Source of the DNA: Phormidium tenue FACHB-1052
Lineage (GTDB): Bacteria > Cyanobacteriota > Cyanobacteriia > Phormidesmidales > Phormidesmidaceae
Direction: 5' to 3'
Length of the DNA: 64,000 bases
Assembly (NCBI RefSeq): GCF_014696675.1
Contig: NZ_JACJQN010000001.1
Location: forward strand, 186,001 to 250,000
Made by a program: the position numbers and the translations under genes. Under the pieces are notes generated by a model. The model was not told the DNA's origin. It was given only the letters and a program-made list of their open reading frames with translations, and did not search any database. Position 1 is the first letter of the stretch; each line of letters starts with the position of its first letter. Of this stretch, positions 34,321-42,259 are shown piece by piece.

Positions 34321-36408
34321 ATGTCCGCCCAAAAGCTGCTCTTCAACTACGCAAAACGCTACCCCTGGCGCATTCTGGCCGCCATTGGGCTGGGCTTTTC
34401 GGGGGCGGTGTTTAACGGGGTGGGCACGACACTGATTGTGCCAGCGGTATTTGAGCTGTTAGGCACCGGGGCCAGTAGTGCTGAGGCGATCGCCCTTCCC
34501 CCCCTGCTAGAGCGACTGCTGGAACCCATTTTGGGCATCCCTGGGCCGGGGCGAGCGGTGCTCATGCTGAGCTTTATTGTGCTGACCATTTTGCTCAAAA
34601 ACCTGGCTAACTACCTGAGCAGCGTCACCAGCGAGGGGCTCAGCCGCCGCCTCACCTGCGACTTGCGTCGAGACGGGCTCGACCTGCTGCTCAGGGTCGA
34701 TATCGACTACCACAACACCATGCGCACCGGGGATATCATTCAGCGGCTTAATGACCAAATTGGCCGGGCGGTAACCTCGATCAACGCGGTGATCAACCTG
34801 CTGCGGGCATCTCTGAATATTTTGTTTTTTGGGGTGGTGTTGCTGTCGATCTCAGGGTCGCTGACCCTGGCGGCGGTGGTGCTGATGGCTGGGGTGCTGC
34901 TGCTTAACCGCTACGTGATTGCCCGTGCCCGCGAGTATGGCAAGACCCTGGCGGAGGCCTCTAAAGACTATTCGGTACGCACCTTAGAAATGCTCAACGG
35001 CATGCGCCTGGTGAAAGCCACCGCCAACGAGGCCGCCGAGTTTGCCCAAGTAGAAGCCCTGATCGAGCGGCGCGAACAGGCAGCCCTGCGATCGCAGATG
35101 AACGCCGCCATCATTGGCCCGCTGAACGAAATTCTCAGCATTTTGGCCCTGGTGGCGATTATTTTAATCAGCCAGTTTTGGTTGGGCAGCGGCTCGGCGG
35201 CCTCAGCCACCCTGCTGCTGACCTTTTTGTTTGTGCTGTCGCGGGTGGTTCAGTTTGTGGGGCAGCTCAACTCGGCCCGCAGCCAGTTGGCCAACAGCGC
35301 CGCCAGTGTTGACCTGGTCTATGACTTTTTGCGCTGCGACAATAAACCCTTCATGGCCCAGGGCAGCCGCCCCCTCACCACCCTTAGCCAGGGCATTACC
35401 TTCGAAGGCATTGCCTTTAAATATCCCACCGCGAAAGACTGGTCGCTGCACGAGATCACTCTCTCGCTGCCCAAGGGCACCACCCTGGCCCTGGTGGGGG
35501 CCTCGGGCGCAGGCAAGTCTACCCTGGCCGATCTGCTGCCCCGCTTTTACGACCCGGTAGCGGGCCGCATCGCCATCGATGGGGTCGATCTGCGCGAGTT
35601 TGACCTGGGCAGCCTGCGCCGAGCCATGGGCATTGTTAGCCAAGACACATTTTTGTTTAACGCCACTGTGCGCGACAACATCGCCTACGCCCAGCCCGCA
35701 GCCACCGACGCTGAGGTGGTGCAGGCGGCCCAGCGGGCCAACGCCTACGAATTTATCAGCCAGTTGCCCCAGGGTTTTGACACCGTCGTGGGCGATCGCG
35801 GCGTCATGCTCTCGGGGGGTCAGCGGCAGCGCATCGCCATTGCCCGCGCCCTACTGCAAAACCCGCCCATTCTCATTCTCGACGAAGCTACAAGCGCCCT
35901 TGATACCGTTTCAGAGCAGCTAGTGCAGGCAGCGCTGGAGGATCTGAGCCGCGATCGCACCACCCTGGTGATTGCCCACCGCCTCTCCACCATTCGCAAA
36001 GCCCACCAAATCGCCGTGCTTGACCAGGGCCGCGTGGTCGAACTCGGCACCCACGAAGAACTGCTGCAACACCAGGGCCGCTACACCTACCTCTATACCG
36101 TGCAATTCGCCCAAGAAACCGGCTCCTGCCCCATCCCCCCTACCATCACCGGCACCGCCTCCTACGACCTGCGATCGGGCCTTAACGTCGTTCTCGGCTC
36201 CCTCCAGCTACTCGCCGACGGCCTGGTCGAAGACGGCCCCGAAACCGAAGAACTGATTCAAGAAGCCTACCGCGCCGCCCTCAACCTCCTTCCCACCCTC
36301 GAAGCCGTCGAGAAACAGTCCGCCGTCGCCGACCAACCACCCCGAGCCCCATCGCTGTTAGCTATCCCTAACGCCCTATCAAATTCAAAATTCAAAATTC
36401 AAAATTAA
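34321..36408 (+). CDS. HepA/MsbA-like ABC exporter with an H-box-like C-terminal tail
   Basis: This half-transporter of 695 residues has six membrane helices (about 15-300) and a nucleotide-binding domain with GASGAGKST, the signature LSGGQRQRIAIARAL, Walker B LILDEATSALD and IAHRLST. It fits lipid or glycan exporters of the MsbA/HepA type. A further ~95 residues after the ATPase include YDLRSGLNVVLGSLQLLADG (about 615-634) and an EEAYRAALNLL-like helix. These resemble the dimerisation helices of histidine kinases, but with Tyr where the phospho-accepting His would be. The last residues (NSKFKIQN) and the stop come from an AAAATTC repeat. ATG 34321 is the start; the longer frame overlaps the upstream gene. 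Confidence 0.88.
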   Translation: MSAQKLLFNYAKRYPWRILAAIGLGFSGAVFNGVGTTLIVPAVFELLGTGASSAEAIALPPLLERLLEPILGIPGPGRAVLMLSFIVLTILLKNLANYLSSVTSEGLSRRLTCDLRRDGLDLLLRVDIDYHNTMRTGDIIQRLNDQIGRAVTSINAVINLLRASLNILFFGVVLLSISGSLTLAAVVLMAGVLLLNRYVIARAREYGKTLAEASKDYSVRTLEMLNGMRLVKATANEAAEFAQVEALIERREQAALRSQMNAAIIGPLNEILSILALVAIILISQFWLGSGSAASATLLLTFLFVLSRVVQFVGQLNSARSQLANSAASVDLVYDFLRCDNKPFMAQGSRPLTTLSQGITFEGIAFKYPTAKDWSLHEITLSLPKGTTLALVGASGAGKSTLADLLPRFYDPVAGRIAIDGVDLREFDLGSLRRAMGIVSQDTFLFNATVRDNIAYAQPAATDAEVVQAAQRANAYEFISQLPQGFDTVVGDRGVMLSGGQRQRIAIARALLQNPPILILDEATSALDTVSEQLVQAALEDLSRDRTTLVIAHRLSTIRKAHQIAVLDQGRVVELGTHEELLQHQGRYTYLYTVQFAQETGSCPIPPTITGTASYDLRSGLNVVLGSLQLLADGLVEDGPETEELIQEAYRAALNLLPTLEAVEKQSAVADQPPRAPSLLAIPNALSNSKFKIQN

Positions 36409-36450
36409 GCCCCCACTCCCTTACTCCCCTACTCCCCCACTCCCTTACTC
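36381..36450. repeat. AAAATTC and CTCCCNYA tandem repeats
   Basis: AAATTC-AAAATTC-AAAATTC-AAAATTAA fills 36381-36408 and supplies the last codons and stop of the ABC exporter. Immediately after, 36415-36450 is an eight-base-period array of CTCCCTTA, CTCCCCTA and CTCCCCCA units up to the next start codon. Similar AAAATTC tracts lie at about 38664-38681 and 47935-47979. Confidence 0.75.
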
Positions 36451-36451
36451 C

Positions 36452-37666
36452 ATGCTCCGCCCCTACCTCTTTTTCATCCGCGACACGCTACCCCAGCCAG
36501 CGGCCCACCTGATTCAAACCGTGCAGTGCGCCAACGCCGCCGCCAACCTGGGCTACTCCACCCAGCTCGCCTTTGTCGATCGCAGCGCAACGGCCTGGCA
36601 ACCCTGGCGCTGGGTCAACCCGCAGTCCCAGCCGGTGGATGACGCATTCGCCCGATTTTTCAACCTTCAAACTGGGGCGCTAAATTCGCTAGGACTGCTT
36701 CCCTTAGCCATGCCCTGGCCCATCGACCGGGTCAAGCACAAGCTCACCAACGCCAGCACCGTCGCCTGCAAATACTACTGGCCTCGGCACCTGGCCGCCC
36801 GCACCGCCCTCGTCCACACCCGCGACTGGAACTTTGCTAAGGCCGCCCTGAAGTACGGGGTGCCCGTAGTGTTTGAGTGCCACCATCACCTCGAAAAACT
36901 CTTCGAGCCTGAGATGGCAACCCATCCCCTCTTGCAGGTGGTAGTCACCGTCATCGACACGGTGAAGGAGAGCATTATTCGCAACGGTGTGCCCGAGAAA
37001 AAGGTGGTTACGGTACCTAACGGATTTAACTCGCAGTTTTTGGCGCGGCATCCAGCGGCGGCGCAGGGGTGGCGCGATCGCCTCCTCACCCCGCCCTTCA
37101 CTCAGCTCGTCGTCTACGCCGGAGCGCTGCACGAATTCAAAGGCGTCGATTTACTGCTAGAAATCGCCCCCCAGTTTCCCCAGGTGAAGTTTGCCCTGGC
37201 CGGTGGCCCCGCTGAGCAGCAGCAGCACTACCGCGATCGCATCGCCAACCTAGATCTAATGAATGTGGACGTGCTGGGATTTTTAGGCCAGCAAGACCTG
37301 GCCCACCTGCTGCAAGCCGCCGATGCTCTGGCCCATCCTCACCAGCTCGGCCAGGCTGCCACCTTTACCTCACCCCTCAAACTGTTTGACTATTTGGCCT
37401 CGGGTACTCCGGTCGTGGCCACCCGCATTCCATCGCTGGAAAACTGGCCTCTGACCGACCAGATTGCCGCCTGGTGCGACCCCAACCAGCCCTTAGCGTT
37501 TGCGCATAGCCTGAGGCAGATGCTCGCCGATTATCTCCGCCCGGCTGAGGGTTTCGCTCCGAACATAGCTGCCCTTCAACCCTATTCTTGGGAAGCCCGC
37601 ATTGAGAAAATTTTGTCCCATGTAGAAGCCCGATACCACCCCCAACTGTCGGGAGAAAACCCATGA
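36452..37666 (+). CDS. GT4-type glycosyltransferase
   Basis: This 404-residue enzyme has a Rossmann N-terminal half (YLFFIRDTLPQPAAHLIQTV, VHTRDWNFAKAALKYGVPVVFECHHH) and the GT4 C-terminal half (VTVPNGFNSQFL, LVVYAGALHEFKGVDLLLEIA, VKFALAGGPAEQQ, FTSPLKLFDYLASGTPVVATRIPS). SPLKLFDYLASG is the family E/G-rich donor site in a variant form. It overlaps the next gene by four bases (ATGA), so the two are translationally coupled. It shares the cluster with another GT4 gene but is not closely similar to it in the N-terminal half, suggesting different acceptors. Confidence 0.9.
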   Translation: MLRPYLFFIRDTLPQPAAHLIQTVQCANAAANLGYSTQLAFVDRSATAWQPWRWVNPQSQPVDDAFARFFNLQTGALNSLGLLPLAMPWPIDRVKHKLTNASTVACKYYWPRHLAARTALVHTRDWNFAKAALKYGVPVVFECHHHLEKLFEPEMATHPLLQVVVTVIDTVKESIIRNGVPEKKVVTVPNGFNSQFLARHPAAAQGWRDRLLTPPFTQLVVYAGALHEFKGVDLLLEIAPQFPQVKFALAGGPAEQQQHYRDRIANLDLMNVDVLGFLGQQDLAHLLQAADALAHPHQLGQAATFTSPLKLFDYLASGTPVVATRIPSLENWPLTDQIAAWCDPNQPLAFAHSLRQMLADYLRPAEGFAPNIAALQPYSWEARIEKILSHVEARYHPQLSGENP

Positions 37667-38649
37667 CCCGCCCCATCATCGGTATGCTATCGAGCTACGG
37701 CGGCCTTACTCAGTGCGACTGGCTATGGAAGCAGACGCCCGAACCCTTTGGGGTGTGGGGCAACATGCAGCTACAATCGCAGCACCCAAATCTAGACTAT
37801 CTGCTGCTGTATCAGTTCAACTTTCACGAGCGACTGGCTCCCAAACCCCAGTCCAGATCGCAGCGGTTGCTCAGCGCCTTGCCCTTTGCCAAGTCTGCCG
37901 CTCCTGTAAGTGGCCTTAGTCAGCTACCGCCGCAGTTTAACCAGGTGCCGAAGGAACGCACTGCTTTTTTGCTGCGCGAGCCGCCGTTGCCGGAGGTGCG
38001 ATCGCAAAACCTGCTCAACTACGCCTACGCCTGCGACTACTGCGGCTATGTCTCTGGCCCCGACGACTTGGCCCCAACTCCTGCCTACATGCCCGCTATT
38101 TGGTATGTGAATGTCTCCTTCCGCGAGCTAAATGAAGCACAGCCCCCCGAAAAGCACAGCCCCTGTAGCTGGATTACCTCGGGCATCAACCGCACCGAGA
38201 GCCACCGCCAGCGCCTCGCCTTTTTGCAGCAGCTTCAGGAGAGCGGCGTGCCGGTCGAGGTTTACGGACGCGGCCTGCCCCCCGGCACCCGTACGGCGGG
38301 AGAACTTAGCAACAAGTGGTCGGGCATGGCTCCCTACACCTACAATCTGGCGGTCGAAAACTTTGCTGACAACGACTGGTACGCCAGCGAAAAGCTCTGG
38401 GATGCGCTGCTCTCCTGGTGTCTACCCATCTACTACGGCGGCGGCGCAGCGGATAAACTGCTGCCCCCCGGCAGTTTTTTGCGCCTGCCCAGCCTGGATG
38501 AAAAAGGCATCGAGTACATCCGCGAGGTGACGGCCAGCCCCGATGCTTGGCTAGAGGCGAGGGATGCGATCGCCGAAGCCCGCCAGGTGATTCTCCACAA
38601 GCTGAACTTGATGAACTGGCTGTCGGAGTGGGTAGGGAGTGGGGGATAG
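37663..38649 (+). CDS. GT10 (fucosyltransferase-like) glycosyltransferase
   Basis: This 328-residue protein has the GT10 C-terminal signature YTYNLAVENFADNDWYASEKLWDALL in two adjacent parts, followed by SWCLPIYYGG. It corresponds to the alpha1,3-fucosyltransferase motif (FxxAFENS...TEKLW.AL.....PVVYG). An upstream CSWITSGIN.TESHRQRLAFLQQL element and VYGRG are also typical. This suggests transfer of fucose or a related sugar from a GDP-sugar. The fit is interesting because a GDP-mannose-type nucleotidyltransferase is encoded at 59281. It overlaps the GT4 gene by four bases. Confidence 0.85.
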   Translation: MTRPIIGMLSSYGGLTQCDWLWKQTPEPFGVWGNMQLQSQHPNLDYLLLYQFNFHERLAPKPQSRSQRLLSALPFAKSAAPVSGLSQLPPQFNQVPKERTAFLLREPPLPEVRSQNLLNYAYACDYCGYVSGPDDLAPTPAYMPAIWYVNVSFRELNEAQPPEKHSPCSWITSGINRTESHRQRLAFLQQLQESGVPVEVYGRGLPPGTRTAGELSNKWSGMAPYTYNLAVENFADNDWYASEKLWDALLSWCLPIYYGGGAADKLLPPGSFLRLPSLDEKGIEYIREVTASPDAWLEARDAIAEARQVILHKLNLMNWLSEWVGSGG

Positions 38650-38703
38650 GGGAGTGAGGAAGAGTTTTGAATTTTGAATTGTAGGTTGGGGCAAAGAAAG
38701 TAG

Positions 38704-38720
38704 GGTGGGCAGTGCCCACC
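38704..38720. repeat. interspersed palindrome GGTGGGCA-G-TGCCCACC
   Basis: A perfect eight-pair inverted repeat with one central base lies 16 bases before the next gene. The wording (TAGGGTGGGCAGTGCCCACC) is a common interspersed cyanobacterial motif. A related GCACTGCCCACCATT occurs just before sfsA (about 3462-3476). A TTTTGAATTTTGAATT tract lies just upstream. Confidence 0.7.
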
Positions 38721-38735
38721 ATTGAGGTAACTTGA

Positions 38736-39725
38736 ATGGACGGCATTTGTACCCTCGGCAACGATCGCGTCTATGACCAAATCGTCGCTTTAATCAACAG
38801 CATCGAAATCTTCGCCCCCGGAATGCCCGTCTGCATTTACCCCTACGACGATCGGGTGGATCGGCTGCGGGAACTGGTGCGCGATCGCCCCCACCTCACC
38901 CTCTACGACGACACCGATTCCATCCAGCGATGGGATGCCTGGGTGGAGAAAATCTGGGCCACCCATCCCACCGCTCGGCAACAGTGGGATGCGATCGGTA
39001 GCGCAGGCGTCCACCGCATGGGCACCCACCGCCGATTCTGCGCCTTTGACGGCCCCTTCGATCGCTTCATTTATATGGATGCCGATACGCTGCTGCTCAG
39101 CGATCCAGCCCCAGTATTCAACGCGTTGGATGAATACGACTGGGTCACCTACGACTTTCAGCACAAAGACCTCAGCCACGTGTACGACGTAGATTTGCCG
39201 TGGATGGAAAAGCTGTTCTCGGCGGAGCAGGTGCAGCGGCAGGCGTTTTGCTCCGGGTTCTACGCCAGTCGCCGAGGACTGTTTGATCCTAATCAGGGTC
39301 AAAACATTCTGGATTGGCTGACGGCTGGGGAAGCAGCGGTGTTATACCCTATGGCTCCCGATCAGACCATTCTCAACTACCTGGTGATGCGCTGCGGCGT
39401 CAATTCCTGCAACCTGGCGCTGACCCTGCCAGCAGAGGAACGCACCGGCAATTCTGTCACCTCCAGCCACTTCACCATTGAGAATCACCGCGTCTATGAC
39501 AAGGGCGTGCCGCTGCTGTATCTGCACTACATCGGCCTGTCATCACAGCTATTTGCCCGACTGTGCAACGGTGAGAACGTTAACCTGCCCTATCGCGATG
39601 TGTTCTTGCACTACCGCTATCTGCACGATTCTGAGAATCGCCCAACGCTGGCGGGCAAACTAGTGACAGCCAAGCCCCAAGGCTGGCGACGGTACCTAAA
39701 ACCCCTGGCCCAGTTGCTCCCTTAA
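38736..39725 (+). CDS. Npun_R2821/R2822-type GT-A transferase (first copy)
   Basis: This 329-residue protein belongs to a cyanobacterial nucleotide-diphospho-sugar transferase-like family. The N-terminus GICTLGNDRVYDQIVALINSI and FDRFIYMDADTLLLSDP, with a DxD motif, give a GT-A fold like GT8 enzymes. DWVTYDFQHKD, FCSGFYASRRGLF and DQTILNYLVMRCG continue the pattern. HYIGLSSQLFARL near the end resembles the second metal or donor contact of GT8. It is a tandem paralogue of the following gene, nine bases downstream. Sugar and acceptor are unknown. Confidence 0.85.
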   Translation: MDGICTLGNDRVYDQIVALINSIEIFAPGMPVCIYPYDDRVDRLRELVRDRPHLTLYDDTDSIQRWDAWVEKIWATHPTARQQWDAIGSAGVHRMGTHRRFCAFDGPFDRFIYMDADTLLLSDPAPVFNALDEYDWVTYDFQHKDLSHVYDVDLPWMEKLFSAEQVQRQAFCSGFYASRRGLFDPNQGQNILDWLTAGEAAVLYPMAPDQTILNYLVMRCGVNSCNLALTLPAEERTGNSVTSSHFTIENHRVYDKGVPLLYLHYIGLSSQLFARLCNGENVNLPYRDVFLHYRYLHDSENRPTLAGKLVTAKPQGWRRYLKPLAQLLP

Positions 39726-39733
39726 GGATTGCT

Positions 39734-40663
39734 ATGACCACGCGCGGCATTTACATTACAGCCAACGACAAGGTGCTCGACCACGCGATCGCCTGCCTCA
39801 ACAGCATTCGCGCCCACGACCCCAGCATCCCGGTGATGCTGATTCCCTACAACGACGACTACCACCAGGTGGCCGAGGTGCTAGGCCGCGACTACGGGGT
39901 TGAGGTCTACCCCGATCTGGCGTTCATTCAGCGGTTGTCAGAAAATCTGCACGGCATTTTTGGCGAGGGGTTCTTTGCCCGCCCCAACCAGTTTCGCAAG
40001 CAGGCCTGCTGGTTTGGCCCCTTCGATCGCTTCCTCTACATCGATACCGATGTGGTGGTGTTTAGCGCGATCGCCAAAGTTCTCGACGCCCTCGACGACC
40101 ACGACTTCATCAGCTACGACTACCAGCACCGGGGCGGCATTCGCAACGTGTTTGCCCCCGCTATTGTTGAGCAGGGTGTTTTTACCCCCGCCGAGCTAGA
40201 GGATATGTTTAACTGCGGCTTCTGGGGTTCTAAGAAGGGGCTGGTCAGCGAGCAAGACCTGTACGACACCTTTGCCGAATGTGCCGCCCACCCCGACTAT
40301 TTCGACTTCTCCGAAAAAACCTCTGATCAGCCGATCATCAACTACCTGATTCTCAAGCGGGTGGCGCGGCGGTTTAACCTAGTGCGCCAGCCCGGCGGCG
40401 GCCCCGGCAACTGGGCGGGCAGCCCCCACTTTGTTCAAGAGGGCATGACGCTGCGTGATCCCAACGTGAACAAACCCCTCGACTATCTGCACTGGGCTGG
40501 CTACCGCATTCAACCCGGCTGCCCCTACTGGGATATTTGGGCTCACTACCGCTATCTGCGCGACCCCGACAGCCGCCCAGCAGAAGTGCCCACTGTCGCC
40601 CCATCTCGAATAAAAACCCTTAGGCGTAAAGCAGGAAAGCTGCTGAGCCGTTTGGGGCGGTAG
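39734..40663 (+). CDS. Npun_R2821/R2822-type GT-A transferase (second copy)
   Basis: This 309-residue paralogue of the preceding gene has GIYITANDKVLDHAIACLNSI, then FDRFLYIDTDVVVFSAI with a DxD (DTD), DHDFISYDYQHRGG, FNCGFWGSKKGL and DQPIINYLILKR. The C-terminus HWAGYRIQPGCPYWDIWAHYRYLRD (its core is YWDIWAHYRYLRD) matches VFLHYRYLHDSENRP of its neighbour. The tandem pair suggests successive or dimeric transferases acting on the same glycan. It closes the cluster; an unrelated toxin-antitoxin pair follows after about 70 bases. Confidence 0.85.
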   Translation: MTTRGIYITANDKVLDHAIACLNSIRAHDPSIPVMLIPYNDDYHQVAEVLGRDYGVEVYPDLAFIQRLSENLHGIFGEGFFARPNQFRKQACWFGPFDRFLYIDTDVVVFSAIAKVLDALDDHDFISYDYQHRGGIRNVFAPAIVEQGVFTPAELEDMFNCGFWGSKKGLVSEQDLYDTFAECAAHPDYFDFSEKTSDQPIINYLILKRVARRFNLVRQPGGGPGNWAGSPHFVQEGMTLRDPNVNKPLDYLHWAGYRIQPGCPYWDIWAHYRYLRDPDSRPAEVPTVAPSRIKTLRRKAGKLLSRLGR

Positions 40664-40732
40664 CCATCTGGCCATCTGGATGCTGCACCATTGAGAAGAG
40701 TAAAATAGCGCTATCAATTTATTGGGGCTTTC

Positions 40733-40996
40733 GTGAGCATGAACATCCAAGATCCCCAAGCCAACCAGATGGCGCAAGAGCTGGCAGAACTAACCGGCCA
40801 AAGTCTAACCGATGCAGTCAAAATGGCGCTTCAACAGACTTTGGCTAAACTTAAGGCCAGCAAAACCGCTCCGCAGCCGCGCCCCTTAGCTGATCGCCTC
40901 AATGAAATTGCGCTACGCTGTGCTGCCCTGCCCGATTACGACAACCGCAGCGCAGACGAAATTTTGGGCTACGACGAGCACGGGCTACCCAGCTAA
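40733..40996 (+). CDS. vapB: VapB-type antitoxin
   Basis: This 87-residue protein resembles Rv0623/PSK-type antitoxins: a short N-terminal strand (NIQDPQANQMAQELAELTG), a ribbon-helix-helix-like region (SLTDAVKMALQQTLAKLKA) and a C-terminal toxin-binding tail with LPDYDNRSADEILGYDEHGLPS. GTG 40733 lies five bases after GGGG; ATG 40739 is the alternative. The stop overlaps the toxin start by one base (TAATG), the usual arrangement of type II pairs. It would bind and silence VapC and repress the operon. Confidence 0.9.
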   Translation: MSMNIQDPQANQMAQELAELTGQSLTDAVKMALQQTLAKLKASKTAPQPRPLADRLNEIALRCAALPDYDNRSADEILGYDEHGLPS

Positions 40997-41382
40997 TGGT
41001 GATCGATACTTCAGCGATCGTAGCTATTCTTTTTGCCGAAGCTGAGCGGGAAACCTTTAACCAGAAGATTGCTAACGCTACAACTCGCCTCATCTCAGCC
41101 CCTAATTTGGTGGAATGCAGTTTGGTGATTGAATCTCGCAAGCAGGCTTTGGGCCGCGCTGAGCTAGAACTGTTTGTCTACGAAGCAGAACTAACCGTAG
41201 TGGCATTTGATCGTCTGCAAGCTGATTTGGCTGCAACGGCCTGGCGTACCTACGGCAAAGGACGACATCCCGCTGGCCTCAACTTTGGCGATTGCTTTGC
41301 CTATGCTCTGGCCAAGTCTAGAGATGAACCTCTGCTGTTTAAGGGGAACGACTTTTCTCAAACGGATATTACTCAGGCCTAA
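40996..41382 (+). CDS. vapC: VapC-type PIN-domain toxin
   Basis: This 128-residue PIN-domain ribonuclease carries the acidic residues Asp4 (MVIDTSAI), Glu40 (NLVECSLV), Asp99 (NFGDCFAYALA) and Asp119 (KGNDFSQTD), so the active site is intact. VapC toxins cut specific tRNA or rRNA; the target is not predictable here. It is coupled to vapB by a one-base overlap. The pair sits next to the glycan cluster, a typical place for horizontally mobile toxin-antitoxin genes, though composition matches the surroundings. Confidence 0.93.
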   Translation: MVIDTSAIVAILFAEAERETFNQKIANATTRLISAPNLVECSLVIESRKQALGRAELELFVYEAELTVVAFDRLQADLAATAWRTYGKGRHPAGLNFGDCFAYALAKSRDEPLLFKGNDFSQTDITQA

Positions 41383-41415
41383 CAGCCATTTGTATACCGC
41401 CTTATCCTATTTGAC

Positions 41416-42126
41416 CTAAAACAATCGGCCCTGCTGCGCTTCTCCTAACGCCGATCGCGCCGTGCCGGAAGACGCTAGGCGATCGGCGTAGCGGGTGGTT
41501 TCGGGCAGGCGGTATTTCGTGCTGCATCGCAACACCAGATCGATGGCGGTTTCTAGCGTTGTGTAGTGGCCGGGGGAAATGTACAGCGGTTTGGTATTGG
41601 CGCGGTTACGCAGCACGGCTCCAATGCGATCGCCCCGATCTATCAGCGGTACCCAGGTGCCTTTGTCGGGCGGTACCTCAATGTGGGTGCCGACCAAGCG
41701 CGACTTGGCGACGCCAACGGTAGGGCGATCGCACAACAATCCCAAATGCGACGCAATTCCCAAGCGCCGGGGATGCGCTATCCCCTGGCCATCGCAGAGA
41801 ATCACATCCGGCTCGGTTTTGAGCTGGGCTAGCGCCGCCAGCACCGCAGGCACTTCTCGAAACGACAGCAGTCCCGGCACGTAAGGAAAGACGGTAGGCT
41901 GCCGCACCAGCACCTCGTCCACCGGGGTCAAATCGGGGAACGACAGCACCACCACGGCGGCACGGGTAGTTTCGCCCTCATCCTCAAACCCGGCATCAAC
42001 CCCAGCAACGTAGCGAATGGGTTTGGGGATGCGGTCTTCGAGAACAATCTGGGGTGCGAGGGTTCGCTGAAGGACGATCGCCTCGGCAGGTGTCGTCGGC
42101 CAGCTCTCTGGAAACTGAATCTGCAT
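41416..42126 (-). CDS. nfi: endonuclease V (deoxyinosine 3'-endonuclease)
   Basis: Endonuclease V nicks DNA near deoxyinosine in repair of deaminated adenine. The 236 residues carry Asp44 (AGVDAGF), Glu91 (LLSFREVP) and Asp112 (LCDGQGIAHPRRLGIASHLG), the three catalytic acids. PYVPG at 81-85 is the wedge motif (usually PYIPG) that separates strands at the lesion. VGVAKSRLVG and SPGHYTTLETAIDLVL are family stretches. It is convergent with vapC, 33 bases apart. Confidence 0.95.
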   Translation of the reverse strand: MQIQFPESWPTTPAEAIVLQRTLAPQIVLEDRIPKPIRYVAGVDAGFEDEGETTRAAVVVLSFPDLTPVDEVLVRQPTVFPYVPGLLSFREVPAVLAALAQLKTEPDVILCDGQGIAHPRRLGIASHLGLLCDRPTVGVAKSRLVGTHIEVPPDKGTWVPLIDRGDRIGAVLRNRANTKPLYISPGHYTTLETAIDLVLRCSTKYRLPETTRYADRLASSGTARSALGEAQQGRLF

Positions 42127-42259
42127 TACTGTGCTTTGCCGATCCTAAATAAGTGCCTGTAAACGCTTTGTCCCCTTATCCTCAATCTCAAACCCTAGAC
42201 CGTAAACCCTCTAACTACTGCCATGCTAGGGTGATCATGCCCTTCACTGCCTCACCTTT

